From CADEED01 sp035502995 (GTDB lineage Bacteria; Pseudomonadota; Gammaproteobacteria; Steroidobacterales; Steroidobacteraceae): 64,000 nucleotides of DNA. The notes under the pieces are model-generated. The model did not search any database and was not told the DNA's origin. It saw nothing but the letters and a program-made list of their open reading frames with translations. The translations under genes and the position numbers were made by a program. This document shows positions 42,819-51,667 of this stretch, in pieces. Within the stretch, counting starts at the first letter, position 1, and every line of letters starts with the position of its first letter. The stretch lies in contig DATJTW010000085.1 in the NCBI GenBank assembly GCA_035502995.1, positions 1-64,000 on the forward strand, read 5' to 3'.

Positions 42819-44062
42819 TGGGCGCCGCGAGTGAAACGAAAGGCGGCGGGTTCCGCGCCTGGCTGAACAAGCGCATGCCGGTCGACCAGTTCATGGCCGA
42901 CCAGCTCACCGGCTACTACGCCCCGAAGAACTTCAACATCTGGTACTTCTTCGGCTCGCTGGCGCTGCTGGTGTTCGTCATGCAGATCGTGACGGGCATC
43001 TTCATCACCATGCACTACAAGCCGGGCGAGGCGACCGCGTTCAACTCGGTCGAATACCTCATGCGCGAAGTGCCGTACGGTTGGCTGCTGCGCACGCTGC
43101 ATTCCACCGGCGCCTCGGCGTTCTTCATCGTCGTGTACCTGCACATGGCGCGCGCGCTGCTCTACGGGAGCTACAAGGCGCCGCGCGAGCTGCTGTGGGT
43201 CATCGGCATGCTCATCTACTTCGCGCTGATGGCGGAGGCGTTCATGGGCTACGTGCTGCCGTGGGGCAACATGTCGTTCTGGGGCGCGCAGGTGATCATC
43301 AACATCTTCAACACGATCCCGGGCATCGGCCCGGATCTCGTGGAGTGGATCCGAGGCGACTATGCGGTCGCGGACTCGACGTTGAACCGGTTCTTCTCGC
43401 TGCACGTCATCGCGATGCCGTTCCTGCTGGCGTTGCTCATCCTGTTGCACCTGGTCGCGCTGCGCCAGGTTGGTTCGAACAACCCGGACGGCATCGAGAT
43501 CAAGGAAAACCTCGGCCCGGATGGCAAACCGGTCGACGGTATCCCGTTCCATCCGTACTACACCCTGAAGGACGTGGTCGGCGTCGGCGTGTTCCTCACG
43601 TTGTTCGCCGTGGTCGTGTTCTTCGCGCCGACGTTCGGCGGGCTGTTCCTCGAGAAGCCGAATTTCGAGCCAGCGAACCCGATGTCCACGCCCGAGCACA
43701 TCGCGCCGACGTGGTACTTCACGCCGTACTACGCGATCCTGCGTGCGATCCCCGACCAGCGCCTCGGCGCCCTGGCGTTCGCATTGTCGGTGCTGGCGTT
43801 CGTGTTCCTGCCGTGGCTGGATCGCGCGAAGAACAAGTCGATCCGTTACCGCGGGCTGGCGTCGAAGGCGCTGCTGGGCATGTTCTTCATCGTGTTCCTC
43901 GTGCTGATGTGGCTCGGCCTGCAGCCCGCGGAGCCGGTGTACGTGCTGATGGCCCGCATCTGCATCCCGCTGTACTTCGCGTTCTTCATCCTGCTGCCGT
44001 TCGTGTCCAAGGCCGACGGCAACGGCCCGGTTCCGAGTCGAGTGACCTACCATGCGCACTAA
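42818..44062 (+). CDS. petB: Cytochrome b subunit of bc1 complex
   Basis: 414 residues with about eight membrane helices. Haem-ligand regions are in GWLLRTLHSTGASAFFIVVYLH and RFFSLHVIAMPFLLALLILLH, and the quinone-site loop carries PEHIAPTWYF (PEWY family: TWYF). ATG 42818 overlaps the petA stop by one base (TGATG); AAGGAG precedes it. Forms the ubiquinol-oxidising core. Confidence 0.97.
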   Translation: MGAASETKGGGFRAWLNKRMPVDQFMADQLTGYYAPKNFNIWYFFGSLALLVFVMQIVTGIFITMHYKPGEATAFNSVEYLMREVPYGWLLRTLHSTGASAFFIVVYLHMARALLYGSYKAPRELLWVIGMLIYFALMAEAFMGYVLPWGNMSFWGAQVIINIFNTIPGIGPDLVEWIRGDYAVADSTLNRFFSLHVIAMPFLLALLILLHLVALRQVGSNNPDGIEIKENLGPDGKPVDGIPFHPYYTLKDVVGVGVFLTLFAVVVFFAPTFGGLFLEKPNFEPANPMSTPEHIAPTWYFTPYYAILRAIPDQRLGALAFALSVLAFVFLPWLDRAKNKSIRYRGLASKALLGMFFIVFLVLMWLGLQPAEPVYVLMARICIPLYFAFFILLPFVSKADGNGPVPSRVTYHAH

Positions 44063-44852
44063 CAAGCTTTCCGTCATTGGCGCGTTGGCGCTGTTGCTGG
44101 GCGCGGGCAGCGCGATCGCGGCAGAGCACCACGCGGAGTGGGAGCGCGCGGCGGACAACGAGGTCGCGAACCTGCCGTCGCTGCAGCGTGGCGCACGCAA
44201 CTTCATGTCGTACTGCTCGGGCTGCCACTCGCTGAAGTACGTGCGTTATTCGCGCATCGGCACCGACCTGCACATCTCGGACGCGGCGTTGGCCCAGTTG
44301 CTGGTGCGGCCGGGCGACAAGCCCACGGACTACATCAAGGCCTCGATGCCGGCGAGCGACGCGCAGGACTGGTTCGGCAAGCAGCCGCCCGACCTCTCGC
44401 TGGTTGCCCGCTCCCGCGGCACCGACTGGATCTTCAACTTCCTGACCACCTTCTACGCGGATCCGGCCAGTCGACAGACGGGCGTGAACAACCTGCAGCT
44501 GCCGGGCACGGCGATGCCGCACGTGCTGGCGAGCCTGCAGGGCGTGCAGACGCTGCGGACCGCCAATCACGAAGCGGGTGCCACGCCGGAAGCCGCGGCG
44601 AAAGCCGAAGGCGCCGAGCATGGCGAAGCGCACGAAGGCAAGGCGTCGCCGTTCGAGCCGGGCGTCGTCGGCAGTCTCACCCCGGTGCAGTACGACGAGT
44701 TCGTGCGCGACACGGTGAACTTCCTCGACTACGCCAGCGATCCGTCGCAGCTCGAACGCCAGGGCCTCGGCATCTGGGTCGTGTTGTTCCTGCTGATGTT
44801 CACCGGGATCGCGTACATGCTGAAGGGCGAGTACTGGAAGGACGTCCGCTGA
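44052..44852 (+). CDS. petC: Cytochrome c1
   Basis: 266 residues: a signal peptide (VIGALALLLGAGSAIAA), haem-binding CSGCH (YCSGCHSLKY), and a C-terminal membrane anchor (GIWVVLFLLMFTGIAYML). Overlaps petB by 11 bases. A small Glu/His-rich insertion (EAAAKAEGAEHGEAHEGKA) before the anchor is a lineage feature. Confidence 0.97.
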   Translation: MRTNKLSVIGALALLLGAGSAIAAEHHAEWERAADNEVANLPSLQRGARNFMSYCSGCHSLKYVRYSRIGTDLHISDAALAQLLVRPGDKPTDYIKASMPASDAQDWFGKQPPDLSLVARSRGTDWIFNFLTTFYADPASRQTGVNNLQLPGTAMPHVLASLQGVQTLRTANHEAGATPEAAAKAEGAEHGEAHEGKASPFEPGVVGSLTPVQYDEFVRDTVNFLDYASDPSQLERQGLGIWVVLFLLMFTGIAYMLKGEYWKDVR

Positions 44853-44899
44853 GACCCATCGACCGAAAGTCCATCGCTGCGGATCGCGGGGCGCGCTGA

Positions 44900-45520
44900 G
44901 TGTCGAGCCGCCGTGCCACGATGACGCTGTTCTCGGCTCCGGACGATCCCTGGAGCCACCGGACGCGCATCGTGATCGCCGAGAAGGCGATCGAGATCGA
45001 AATCGTCGACGTCGCTCCGGGGAAATATCCCGAAGACCTGCTCGACCTGAATCCGTACCACACCACGCCGACGCTCATCGACCGTGACCTGGTGCTGTAC
45101 GACTCGCGGGTCATCATGGAGTACCTCGACGAGCGGTTTCCGCATCCGCCGTTGATGCCGGTGGACCCGGTGTCGCGCGCCCGGGCGCGGCTCGCGCTCT
45201 ATCAGATCGAGCACGACTGGTACGAGCTGGCCCGGAAGCTGGACGCGCCGGGCGCGAAGGACGCCGCCGCGTTGCGCAAGGAACTGCGCGACAACGTCCT
45301 GCAGAGCGCCGACCTGTTCAAGGTGAAGCCGTTCTTCCTCTCCGACGAGTTCTCCATGGTCGACGCGACCATCGCGCCGATCCTCTGGCGGCTGCCGCGC
45401 TACGAGATCGACCTGCCGCCGCAGGCGCAGCCCATCGTGAAGTACGCCAGCACCATCTTTTCCCGGCCGGCGTTTCGCGCCAGTCTCTCCGAGAACGAAC
45501 GGGAGATGCGGCTCGCATGA
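44900..45520 (+). CDS. sspA: Stringent starvation protein A
   Basis: 206 residues of the glutathione-S-transferase fold without the catalytic residue: MTLFSAPDDPWSHRTRIVIAEK and NPYHTTPTLIDRDLVLYDSRVIMEYLD. SspA associates with RNA polymerase and helps in acid and stationary-phase control. From GTG 44900 it gains a short leader before MTLF, like the E. coli start (MAVAANKRSVMTLF); the ATG at 44921 is the alternative. It follows petC, as in many Gamma- and Betaproteobacteria, and its stop overlaps sspB (ATGA). Confidence 0.93.
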   Translation: MSSRRATMTLFSAPDDPWSHRTRIVIAEKAIEIEIVDVAPGKYPEDLLDLNPYHTTPTLIDRDLVLYDSRVIMEYLDERFPHPPLMPVDPVSRARARLALYQIEHDWYELARKLDAPGAKDAAALRKELRDNVLQSADLFKVKPFFLSDEFSMVDATIAPILWRLPRYEIDLPPQAQPIVKYASTIFSRPAFRASLSENEREMRLA

Positions 45521-45918
45521 ACGACCGGGCGCGCAATTCGAAACGGCCCTACCTGATCCGCGCGATGCACGCGTGGATGATGGACAACGGCGAGACGCCG
45601 CACGTCATCGTCGACGCCGAGAAAGCCGGCGTCGAAGTGCCGCGCGCCTACGTGAAGGATGGCAAGGTCGTGCTGAACCTGTCGTCGACGGCCACGCAAC
45701 GGCTGGTCATGGGCAACGACTGGATCGAGTTCGAAGCGCGGTTCGCCGGCGTCGTGCACCACGTGCGCATCCCGGTGAGCACGGTGCTCGGCATCTACGC
45801 TCGCGAGACCGGCGAGGGCATGGTGTTCTCGGAGCAGGACATCGGACCGGAGCCGCCGACCAAGCCCGCGCCGCCCGAAGACGGCAGCCGCCGGCCGCAG
45901 CTCAAGGTCGTCAAGTAG
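45517..45918 (+). CDS. sspB: ClpXP adaptor, stringent starvation protein B
   Basis: 133 residues: RPYLIRAMHAWMMDNGETPHVIVD and LNLSSTATQRLVMGNDWIEFEARF are the substrate-binding domain that delivers ssrA-tagged proteins to ClpXP. The C-terminal tail ends RRPQLKVVK, close to the ClpX-binding LRVVK motif. It overlaps the convergent can gene by eight bases. Confidence 0.95.
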   Translation: MNDRARNSKRPYLIRAMHAWMMDNGETPHVIVDAEKAGVEVPRAYVKDGKVVLNLSSTATQRLVMGNDWIEFEARFAGVVHHVRIPVSTVLGIYARETGEGMVFSEQDIGPEPPTKPAPPEDGSRRPQLKVVK

Positions 45919-46558
45919 TGAGCTTGGCCAGCGCCGCCTGGTAGGTAGGCTGGGCGGCCTGGAAATCCGAAACCGTCGTGCCGAGGTCGCGAGCCAATCC
46001 GTCCGCGATGCCGTAGATCCAGCCGTGCACGTGCAATTCCTGTCCGCGTTCCCACGCGTCGCGCGCGATCGTCGTCTGGCAGACGTTCTGCACCTGCTCG
46101 ATCACGTTCAGCTCGCAGAGCCGGCTGAGCGCGGTGTTGTCGTCGTGGCAGGCCGCGACGCTGCGCACGTGTTTCTCGTGCACGTCCTGGATGTGGCGCA
46201 GCCAGTTGTCCGCGAGTCCGACGCGCTGGCGGCGCAACGCGGCCGACACGCCGCTGCAGCCGTAGTGACCGACGACCAGGATGTGCTTCACCTTGAGGAT
46301 GTCGACCGCGAACTGCATGACCGACAGGCAGTTGAGGTCGGTGTGCACCACGAGGTTGGCGATGTTGCGATGGACGAACACTTCGCCGGGCAGCAGGCCG
46401 ACGATCTGGTTGGCCGGCACGCGGCTGTCCGCGCAGCCGATCCACAGATAGGTGGGAGATTGCTGGCGCGAGAGCTTCTCGAAGAAATCCGGGTCCTGGG
46501 CCAGGATCTTCGCGGCCCACTCACGGTTGTTCTTGAAGAGATCTTCGAGGTCGCGCAT
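45911..46558 (-). CDS. can: Beta-class carbonic anhydrase
   Basis: 215 residues. Zinc ligands Cys42, Asp44/Arg46 dyad (GCADSRVP), His98 and Cys101 (VVGHYGCSG) are in place. Interconverts CO2 and bicarbonate to feed carboxylases. Its 3' end overlaps sspB by eight bases. Confidence 0.96.
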   Translation of the reverse strand: MRDLEDLFKNNREWAAKILAQDPDFFEKLSRQQSPTYLWIGCADSRVPANQIVGLLPGEVFVHRNIANLVVHTDLNCLSVMQFAVDILKVKHILVVGHYGCSGVSAALRRQRVGLADNWLRHIQDVHEKHVRSVAACHDDNTALSRLCELNVIEQVQNVCQTTIARDAWERGQELHVHGWIYGIADGLARDLGTTVSDFQAAQPTYQAALAKLTT

Positions 46559-46575
46559 GTGGCGGCGATCTTAAA

Positions 46576-46923
46576 CTACGCGTCGAAGGCGTGCTTGAGC
46601 CAGTCGATGTTGCCGTCGCGGACGATCAGCACGTCGAACCGCACGCGGCAACGGGAGTATTTGCGGTGGGACTGCAGGAACAGCGCGGCGGTCATCGCGA
46701 TGCGCCGTTGCTTGGGCCGGCCGATGCTGGCGGCTGCGCCGCCGTAGTCGTCGCGCGATCGCGTGCGCACTTCGGCGACGACCAGCAGATCGCCCTGGCG
46801 CGCGACGATGTCGAGCTCGCCGACCCGGCGCAGGAAATTCCGCGCGACGATCTGGAAGCCCTGCGTCTCGAGAAACGCGGCGGCGGAATTCTCGGCGAGC
46901 GAGCCGGTCTGTCGGCGATCCAT
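46576..46923 (-). CDS. yraN: UPF0102 family endonuclease-fold protein YraN
   Basis: 115 residues with the Holliday-junction-resolvase-like fold: GSLAENSAAAFLETQGFQIVARNF, GELDIVARQGDLLVVAEVRTR. The function is unproven. It lies 22 bases downstream of the lpoA gene, as in the rsmI-lpoA-yraN arrangement of E. coli. Confidence 0.93.
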   Translation of the reverse strand: MDRRQTGSLAENSAAAFLETQGFQIVARNFLRRVGELDIVARQGDLLVVAEVRTRSRDDYGGAAASIGRPKQRRIAMTAALFLQSHRKYSRCRVRFDVLIVRDGNIDWLKHAFDA

Positions 46924-46945
46924 CGCCGGATTCTCCCGACGCGCG

Positions 46946-48826
46946 TCAGTTCGGATTCGGCGACGGCAATGCGTCGCTGGCGGGTTCCATCGGCACCGGT
47001 GCGCCGCCCTTGATGCGCACCCACTCGAGCTCGCGACGCACGCGTCCCTGGGGGTCGATCGACAACGTGCCCGTGAGGCCCTGCGGATTCACCGGCTGTC
47101 CGCGTTGCAGGGACGTGGCGATCCGGAATGCGTCGTAGCCGAACGCGAACAACCGGCCGCGCCGCGCCGGCGGGTCGCTGAACGAGCTGGCGTTGTCGCG
47201 CACGGTGGCGGCGAGCCCGTCGGTGTCGACCATCCACGGCATGTCCGGGAACATCACGCCATCGATTTCCTGGTTCGCGGTGGGATGCGGGTCGTACGCA
47301 TCGCCCAGCGTGTACTCGGGCAGGTCGCCGGCGAGATGGAAGCGCAGCTGCGGGCGCAGCAGGCGCGCCGCGCCCGGCTGGCTCGGCGCAAAAATGAACT
47401 GGATGTCCGGCCGGCGACGCGGCTCGAACTCTAGCTTCTGACCGATGGTCGCCTGGATGCGCGATTGGCGCGCCGTGCTGTCGTCGGTGCGCAGCACGTT
47501 CATGATGCTGCCGCGATAGTCGCGTTCCGCCGCGTTGAAGCTCGCCTGGCCGAGCACGAAGCCACCCGCGTTCTTCAACTCTTCGCTGAATGCCGCCGCG
47601 ACACGCGTGCCCCAATCGCCCTCGGGCGTCAGCACGACACCGCGCGATTTGCCGGTGGCACCGATGTAGCGCGCGACGGCGCGCGCATCGTCTTCGGGCG
47701 ACAGCGCGAACTGGTAGTAGCGGTCGGGCGCCGGCTTGTCCGGCGGCAGAAAGTTCAGTGCGAGGATCGGCGGGCGCTTCGAGATGAGCTCGGCCGCCGC
47801 CACGACTTCCTCACGCGTGAGGGGGCCGACGATGAACTCCGCGCCGGCATCCACCGCCATGGCGACATTTTCCGCGATCGACGTTGCGCCCGTGTCGTAG
47901 ACGCGCAGTCGCGGGCGGCCATTTGCCGGCAGCTCGTAGTAGGCCGTCATGAAGCCGTCGCGGATCTGCGCACTGGCGGCGGCCGTGCGGCCGGACAGCG
48001 GCAGCATCAGCGCGACGTGCGGCGCGTTCGCGAGTTGCGACGGTTGCTCCGGCTGTCCGCCGATGCCGGGCTCGTTCGCCAGCGCCGCGAGCGCCGGGTG
48101 GGACGGGAACCGCGAGCGGAACGAGGCCAGGCGCGTGGCACCGAGCGTCGGATTGCGCAGGTTGTCGGCAGCCACGCCGGCTGCCTCGAGCCAGCCACGC
48201 ACGGTGGCGTCGCTGCCGGGCGGCGGCGCGAGAGAGGTGCCGCGATCCGCGGCCGCGCGCAGCTGGCCTAACAACTCGTTGCGCGCCTGCGTGACCTCGC
48301 CCGGCGTGATCAGCCGCTCGCGCGCGAGCTCCGAGCGGATGCCGTCGACGAGGTGGCCGGTGGCGATGGCGACCTGCTGCCGCGTCTCGTAGTAGCGCGC
48401 GGCGGATGCGGTCGCCGTCGGTGTCTGCATGGAGCTGACGTCGCGCCAGGCCTGGTCGCCCCGGCCTTGCGCGACCGCCGACTGGATGCGCAGCAGCTTC
48501 TGTTCGACCGCCTGCTGCTGCGTGAGCGTCGGTGGCAGCAACGCGAGCACGCGGTCCGCGTCTGCGGGACGTCCGGCGGTGAACCAGGTGCGCGCCGCGC
48601 GCAGCAGGAATTCAGCGCTGTCGCTGCCGGTGGTTTCGCCGGCGAGTTTTTCGTAGACCGTGGCGGCACCGGCGTAGTCCCCGGCGCTCTTCAGTTGTTC
48701 GGCGCGATCGACGCTCGGCGGCCCCCCGCGGCGCGGCGGCCCGCTCGGGCAACCGGCGAGGATCAATGCGGTGGCGACGACCGCCACGATGGAAAGAGGT
48801 CTCACCAGAGCTTTCTTGAGCGTCAT
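46946..48826 (-). CDS. lpoA: LpoA-like (LppC) outer-membrane lipoprotein, PBP1A activator
   Basis: 626 residues. Lipobox LILAGC at the end of the signal segment; an N-terminal TPR-like helical domain (AEQLKSAGDYAGAATVYEKLAG), then a long C-terminal periplasmic-binding-protein-like domain (VALMLPLSGRTAAASAQIRDGFM). Activates PBP1A in peptidoglycan synthesis. ATG 48826 (MTLKKALVRP) is the first good start. It is divergent from rsmI with a 54-base gap. Confidence 0.92.
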   Translation of the reverse strand: MTLKKALVRPLSIVAVVATALILAGCPSGPPRRGGPPSVDRAEQLKSAGDYAGAATVYEKLAGETTGSDSAEFLLRAARTWFTAGRPADADRVLALLPPTLTQQQAVEQKLLRIQSAVAQGRGDQAWRDVSSMQTPTATASAARYYETRQQVAIATGHLVDGIRSELARERLITPGEVTQARNELLGQLRAAADRGTSLAPPPGSDATVRGWLEAAGVAADNLRNPTLGATRLASFRSRFPSHPALAALANEPGIGGQPEQPSQLANAPHVALMLPLSGRTAAASAQIRDGFMTAYYELPANGRPRLRVYDTGATSIAENVAMAVDAGAEFIVGPLTREEVVAAAELISKRPPILALNFLPPDKPAPDRYYQFALSPEDDARAVARYIGATGKSRGVVLTPEGDWGTRVAAAFSEELKNAGGFVLGQASFNAAERDYRGSIMNVLRTDDSTARQSRIQATIGQKLEFEPRRRPDIQFIFAPSQPGAARLLRPQLRFHLAGDLPEYTLGDAYDPHPTANQEIDGVMFPDMPWMVDTDGLAATVRDNASSFSDPPARRGRLFAFGYDAFRIATSLQRGQPVNPQGLTGTLSIDPQGRVRRELEWVRIKGGAPVPMEPASDALPSPNPN

Positions 48827-48880
48827 GCGTCGAATAGCCTTCACGGGTGGCCGCGAGTCGAAGCGCGGCGGAGAAGTATA

Positions 48881-49741
48881 GTGGCTGCAAACCTGGGACG
48901 TCTCGCGGTGATCTCCACGCCCATCGGCAATCTGGGCGACCTCTCGCCGCGTGCGCGCGACGAGCTCGCCTCGGCCGAGCTGATCGCGGCGGAGGACACG
49001 CGCAGGACGGGGCAATTGCTGACAACGCTCGGCCTGGCGCGCCCGCTCGTGTCGCTGCACGAACACAACGAGACCGAACGCATCGGCGAGCTCATGATCC
49101 GGCTGCGCGGCGGCGCGCGCATCGCGCTGGTGAGCGACGCGGGCACGCCATTGCTGTCCGATCCCGGTTTCGAGCTCGTGCGGCGCGTGTCGGAAGAGGG
49201 CATGAGCGTGGTCGCGGTGCCGGGGCCGTCGGCGATCACCGCGGCGCTGAGCATCGCGGGCCTGCCGACCGAGCGCTTTTCGTTCGAAGGATTCCTGCCG
49301 GCGCGGCTCGCCGAGCGGCGCGCGCGCCTCGCCGAACTCGCGCGCGAGACGCGGACGCAGGTGTTCTTCGAGGCGCCGCATCGCATCGCCGAATCCCTCG
49401 AGGACATGAGCGCCGCGTTCGGCGCCAGCCGCCGCGCCGCGGTGGCGCGCGAGCTCACCAAGGTCTTCGAGACCGTGTATCGCGGCACCCTGACGGAACT
49501 GGCCGCGACTGCGCGCCGCGATTCCAACTTCGCGCGGGGCGAGATCACGATGGTCGTGGAAGGCGCGCCGCCGGCGCCGGTCGCCGATGGTGCGCGCGTG
49601 ACCCTCGACGCCGCGCTGGCGGCATTGCTGCCCGAGCTGGCTCCGAGCAAGGCGGCGGCGGTGGCGGCGAAGCTCACCGGCGCGAAGCGCAACGAGGCGT
49701 ATTCGCGGGCCCTGGAGCTGGCCAAATCCGGCGAAGGCTGA
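48881..49741 (+). CDS. rsmI: 16S rRNA (cytidine-1402-2'-O)-methyltransferase
   Basis: 286 residues of the tetrapyrrole-methylase-like SAM fold: LAVISTPIGNLGDLSPRA, AEDTRRTGQLL, LVSDAGTPLLSDPG, VPGPSAITAALSIAG. Start GTG 48881 follows GGAGAAG. Methylates the ribosomal decoding site. Confidence 0.95.
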   Translation: MAANLGRLAVISTPIGNLGDLSPRARDELASAELIAAEDTRRTGQLLTTLGLARPLVSLHEHNETERIGELMIRLRGGARIALVSDAGTPLLSDPGFELVRRVSEEGMSVVAVPGPSAITAALSIAGLPTERFSFEGFLPARLAERRARLAELARETRTQVFFEAPHRIAESLEDMSAAFGASRRAAVARELTKVFETVYRGTLTELAATARRDSNFARGEITMVVEGAPPAPVADGARVTLDAALAALLPELAPSKAAAVAAKLTGAKRNEAYSRALELAKSGEG

Positions 49742-49779
49742 CCCGCCGCACGAAAGCGCGGGTCGCGCGGGATTTCGCC

Positions 49780-49808
49780 TTGAGAACCGGGTGCCATGCC
49801 GCTATGGT
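49780..49808 (+). promoter_or_regulatory. Promoter of rnpB
   Basis: TTGAGA (49780-49785), 17 bases, TATGGT (49803-49808), then seven bases to the predicted 5' end of the RNase P RNA at 49815. A well-formed sigma70 promoter. Confidence 0.75.
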
Positions 49809-49814
49809 GCGCGC

Positions 49815-50183
49815 GGAGTCGGCCGGATGGTCGCTGCATTTCTCACGAAATGTGGAGGAAAGTCCGGGCTCCTGCGGACGAGGTGCCAGGTAACGCCTGG
49901 GCGGCGCGAGCCGACGGAAAGTGCAACAGAAAACAAACCGCCGAAGCATCAGCAATGGTGCTGGCAAGGGTGAAACGGTGCGGTAAGAGCGCACCGCGCC
50001 GGTGGCAACATCAGGCGGCACGGCAAACCCCACCTGGAGCAAGGCCAAATAGGGAAGTCGCCCCGCGAGGGGCAGCGGGTGTCCCCCCGTGCTTCCGGGT
50101 AGGCCGCTTGAGATCGCCGGTGACGGCGACCCCAGAGGAATGATCATCCTCGACAGAACCCGGCTTACAGGCCGACTCCAACC
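49815..50183 (+). ncRNA. rnpB: RNase P RNA, type A
   Basis: Catalytic RNA that removes 5' leaders of tRNA precursors. Conserved blocks appear in order: GAGGAAAGTCCGGGCTCC, GGTGCCAGGTAACGCCTGGG, AGTGCAACAGA, GGGTGAAACGGTGCGGTAAG, GGAGCAAGGCCAAATAGGG, and ACAGAACCCGGCTTAC. The ends pair: GGAGTCGGCC (49815-49824) with GGCCGACTCC (50170-50179), the P1 helix. The length (about 369) and blocks are those of ancestral type A RNA. The exact 3' end is approximate. Confidence 0.97.
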
Positions 50184-50253
50184 TTGTTAGTTAGATCGCC
50201 GGTGGTTAGTCTGGACCGGCGCCCGGAGGGGGGCGTCAAACCGGAGATCGAAA

Positions 50254-50769
50254 ATGAAGAGTGGGAGTTTCACGGCCGCGACGGCCGTGATGCTGGCGTG
50301 CGTCGCCAGCGGCTGCGCGTCGATATTCACGGGCGGCGGTAGTCAGAAGGTGGGCGTGACGAGCGCGCCGGCGGGCGCGCAGGTGTCGATCACGAATCGC
50401 GCCGGGCAGGTCGTGTCGACCGGCGTGACGCCATTCGAAGTGAAGCTGAAGAAGGGCGCCGGCTACTTCAGGAGCGAGAACTACACGCTGAACTTCTCGC
50501 TGGCGGGCTATCAACCGCAGCAGGCGAAGCTCACGCCGCGGATCAGCGGCTGGTATTTCGGGAACATCCTGATCGGTGGGCTGATCGGCATGGTGGGCGT
50601 CGATCCGGCCACGGGTGCGATGTACAAGCTCGAACCCAAGGACGTCGAGGTGACGCTGAAGGCGTTGAACGTCACGCAGCTGCCGGAGGAAGGCACCGTT
50701 GTCGTCGTGGCCACGACGCAGCTGCCACCGGAGGTATTGAAACGAATGACGCGCATGGAGCGCAATTGA
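50254..50769 (+). CDS. Lipoprotein with PEGA-like domain
   Basis: 171 residues: signal peptide with lipobox VASGC (SGSFTAATAVMLACVASGC), then QKVGVTSAPAGAQVSITNRAGQ and TPFEVKLKKG, a PEGA-type surface-domain pattern, and a hydrophobic ISGWYFGNILIGGLIGMVG near the middle. Probably an outer-membrane lipoprotein; the function is unknown. Preceded by GGAGAT. The 70 bases from rnpB hold a GC-rich 7-base hairpin (50197-50221) without a T-run. Confidence 0.8.
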   Translation: MKSGSFTAATAVMLACVASGCASIFTGGGSQKVGVTSAPAGAQVSITNRAGQVVSTGVTPFEVKLKKGAGYFRSENYTLNFSLAGYQPQQAKLTPRISGWYFGNILIGGLIGMVGVDPATGAMYKLEPKDVEVTLKALNVTQLPEEGTVVVVATTQLPPEVLKRMTRMERN

Positions 50770-50982
50770 TCCTCTGAAGGAATAATGCTCCGGGAGGCCG
50801 TGCGCATCCCGCTCGGCCTCCCCATTCCGCCCCATACAGCGTCCCGGTTTCTGACCCACTGTATGAACTTGCGGTGACAACTCCCTGATCAGTAAGCCGG
50901 CGCCCATCGAAATTTCGGCACTGCGGTAGTCAGAAGGCGCCGTAAGTCGCTGTCGCGACGAGAAAAAGTTGTGACTTATTTC

Positions 50983-51011
50983 TTGACCGCGTCCCCCGCC
51001 ATTCCTATAGT
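50983..51011 (+). promoter_or_regulatory. mra promoter of the dcw cluster
   Basis: TTGACC (50983-50988), exactly 17 bases, TATAGT (51006-51011). Transcription would start near 51018, immediately before or within the MraZ boxes, so MraZ binding would block it. Confidence 0.8.
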
Positions 51012-51020
51012 GGCGGCAAG

Positions 51021-51044
51021 TGGGAAAAAGTGGGGAGAAATGGG
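51021..51044 (+). promoter_or_regulatory. Three MraZ-binding boxes
   Basis: TGGG repeats at 51021, 51031 and 51041 with a 10-base period, each preceded by A or G-rich bases (TGGGAAAAAG, TGGGGAGAAA, TGGGC). This is the known TGGGN repeat operator through which MraZ autoregulates mraZ and the division cluster. Confidence 0.85.
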
Positions 51045-51064
51045 CTTAAGCGGCCTGTCGATCC

Positions 51065-51517
51065 ATGTTTCGCGGTGCAGCAAAAGTGACCCTGGACGAC
51101 AAGGGCCGGATGGTTTTTCCCACCCGGTACCGGACGCATGCGCTCGAGCGCAGCCAGGGAAAGCTGGTGGTCACCGTCGACCGGGATCAATGCCTCCTCC
51201 TTTATCCCTTGCCCGACTGGGAACAGATCGAGCGGAAGTTGATGAGCCTGCCGTCTTTACACGCGCAGGCGCGCCGACTGCAACGCCTGATGGTGGGTCA
51301 TGCCACCGAGCTGGAACTGGACGGGCACGGACGATTGTTGTTGCCGCCCGAGTTGCGCGAGTTCGCGCTGCTCGAGCGGAACGGGATGCTGATCGGTCAG
51401 GGAAATCGCTGCGAACTGTGGGACGAGGCGCGCTGGAACGAGCGCCGCGCCCTGTGGCTCGCGAACGAGGCCCAGGCGACCGATCTGCCCGCGGAGCTGG
51501 ACTCGCTCACGCTGTGA
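51065..51517 (+). CDS. mraZ: Transcriptional regulator MraZ
   Basis: 150 residues with two AbrB/SpoVT-like DNA-binding halves: VTLDDKGRMVFPTRYR and LELDGHGRLLLPPELRE, each with the conserved DxxGR. Represses the mra promoter and tunes division and wall genes. The ATG lies about 20 bases after the last MraZ box; no strong ribosome site. A 150-base gap follows, with no obvious gene. Confidence 0.97.
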   Translation: MFRGAAKVTLDDKGRMVFPTRYRTHALERSQGKLVVTVDRDQCLLLYPLPDWEQIERKLMSLPSLHAQARRLQRLMVGHATELELDGHGRLLLPPELREFALLERNGMLIGQGNRCELWDEARWNERRALWLANEAQATDLPAELDSLTL

Positions 51518-51653
51518 TCGCGTGGGCGCGGTAGTTAGTCCGCGGGCCGGATGATTCTGTCGACGATCATGGGGTGGGATGCGTTGACCGCGCGGCGGCA
51601 CGCGTCCATGGCAACGGTGCTTGAGAAAACGGGGGCGGACTGACAGCCGCTTG

Positions 51654-51659
51654 AAGGAG
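51654..51659 (+). promoter_or_regulatory. Ribosome binding site that fixes the rsmH start at TTG
   Basis: AAGGAG at 51654-51659 is eight bases from the TTG at 51668. The in-frame GTG at 51659 overlaps this box and so cannot use it. Confidence 0.65.
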
Positions 51660-51667
51660 TGAGTGAT

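Larger units (their letters stand above)
50770..51064. other. Intergenic region between the lipoprotein gene and mraZ
   Basis: No gene seen in 295 bases. The left part has no strong structure; the right end carries the mra promoter (50983-51011) and three MraZ boxes (51021-51044). Confidence 0.7.

Noticed and set aside
50197..50221. Terminator of rnpB
   Set aside because: A CGCCGGT/ACCGGCG hairpin is present but is followed by G-rich sequence, not T residues, and has an 11-base loop.
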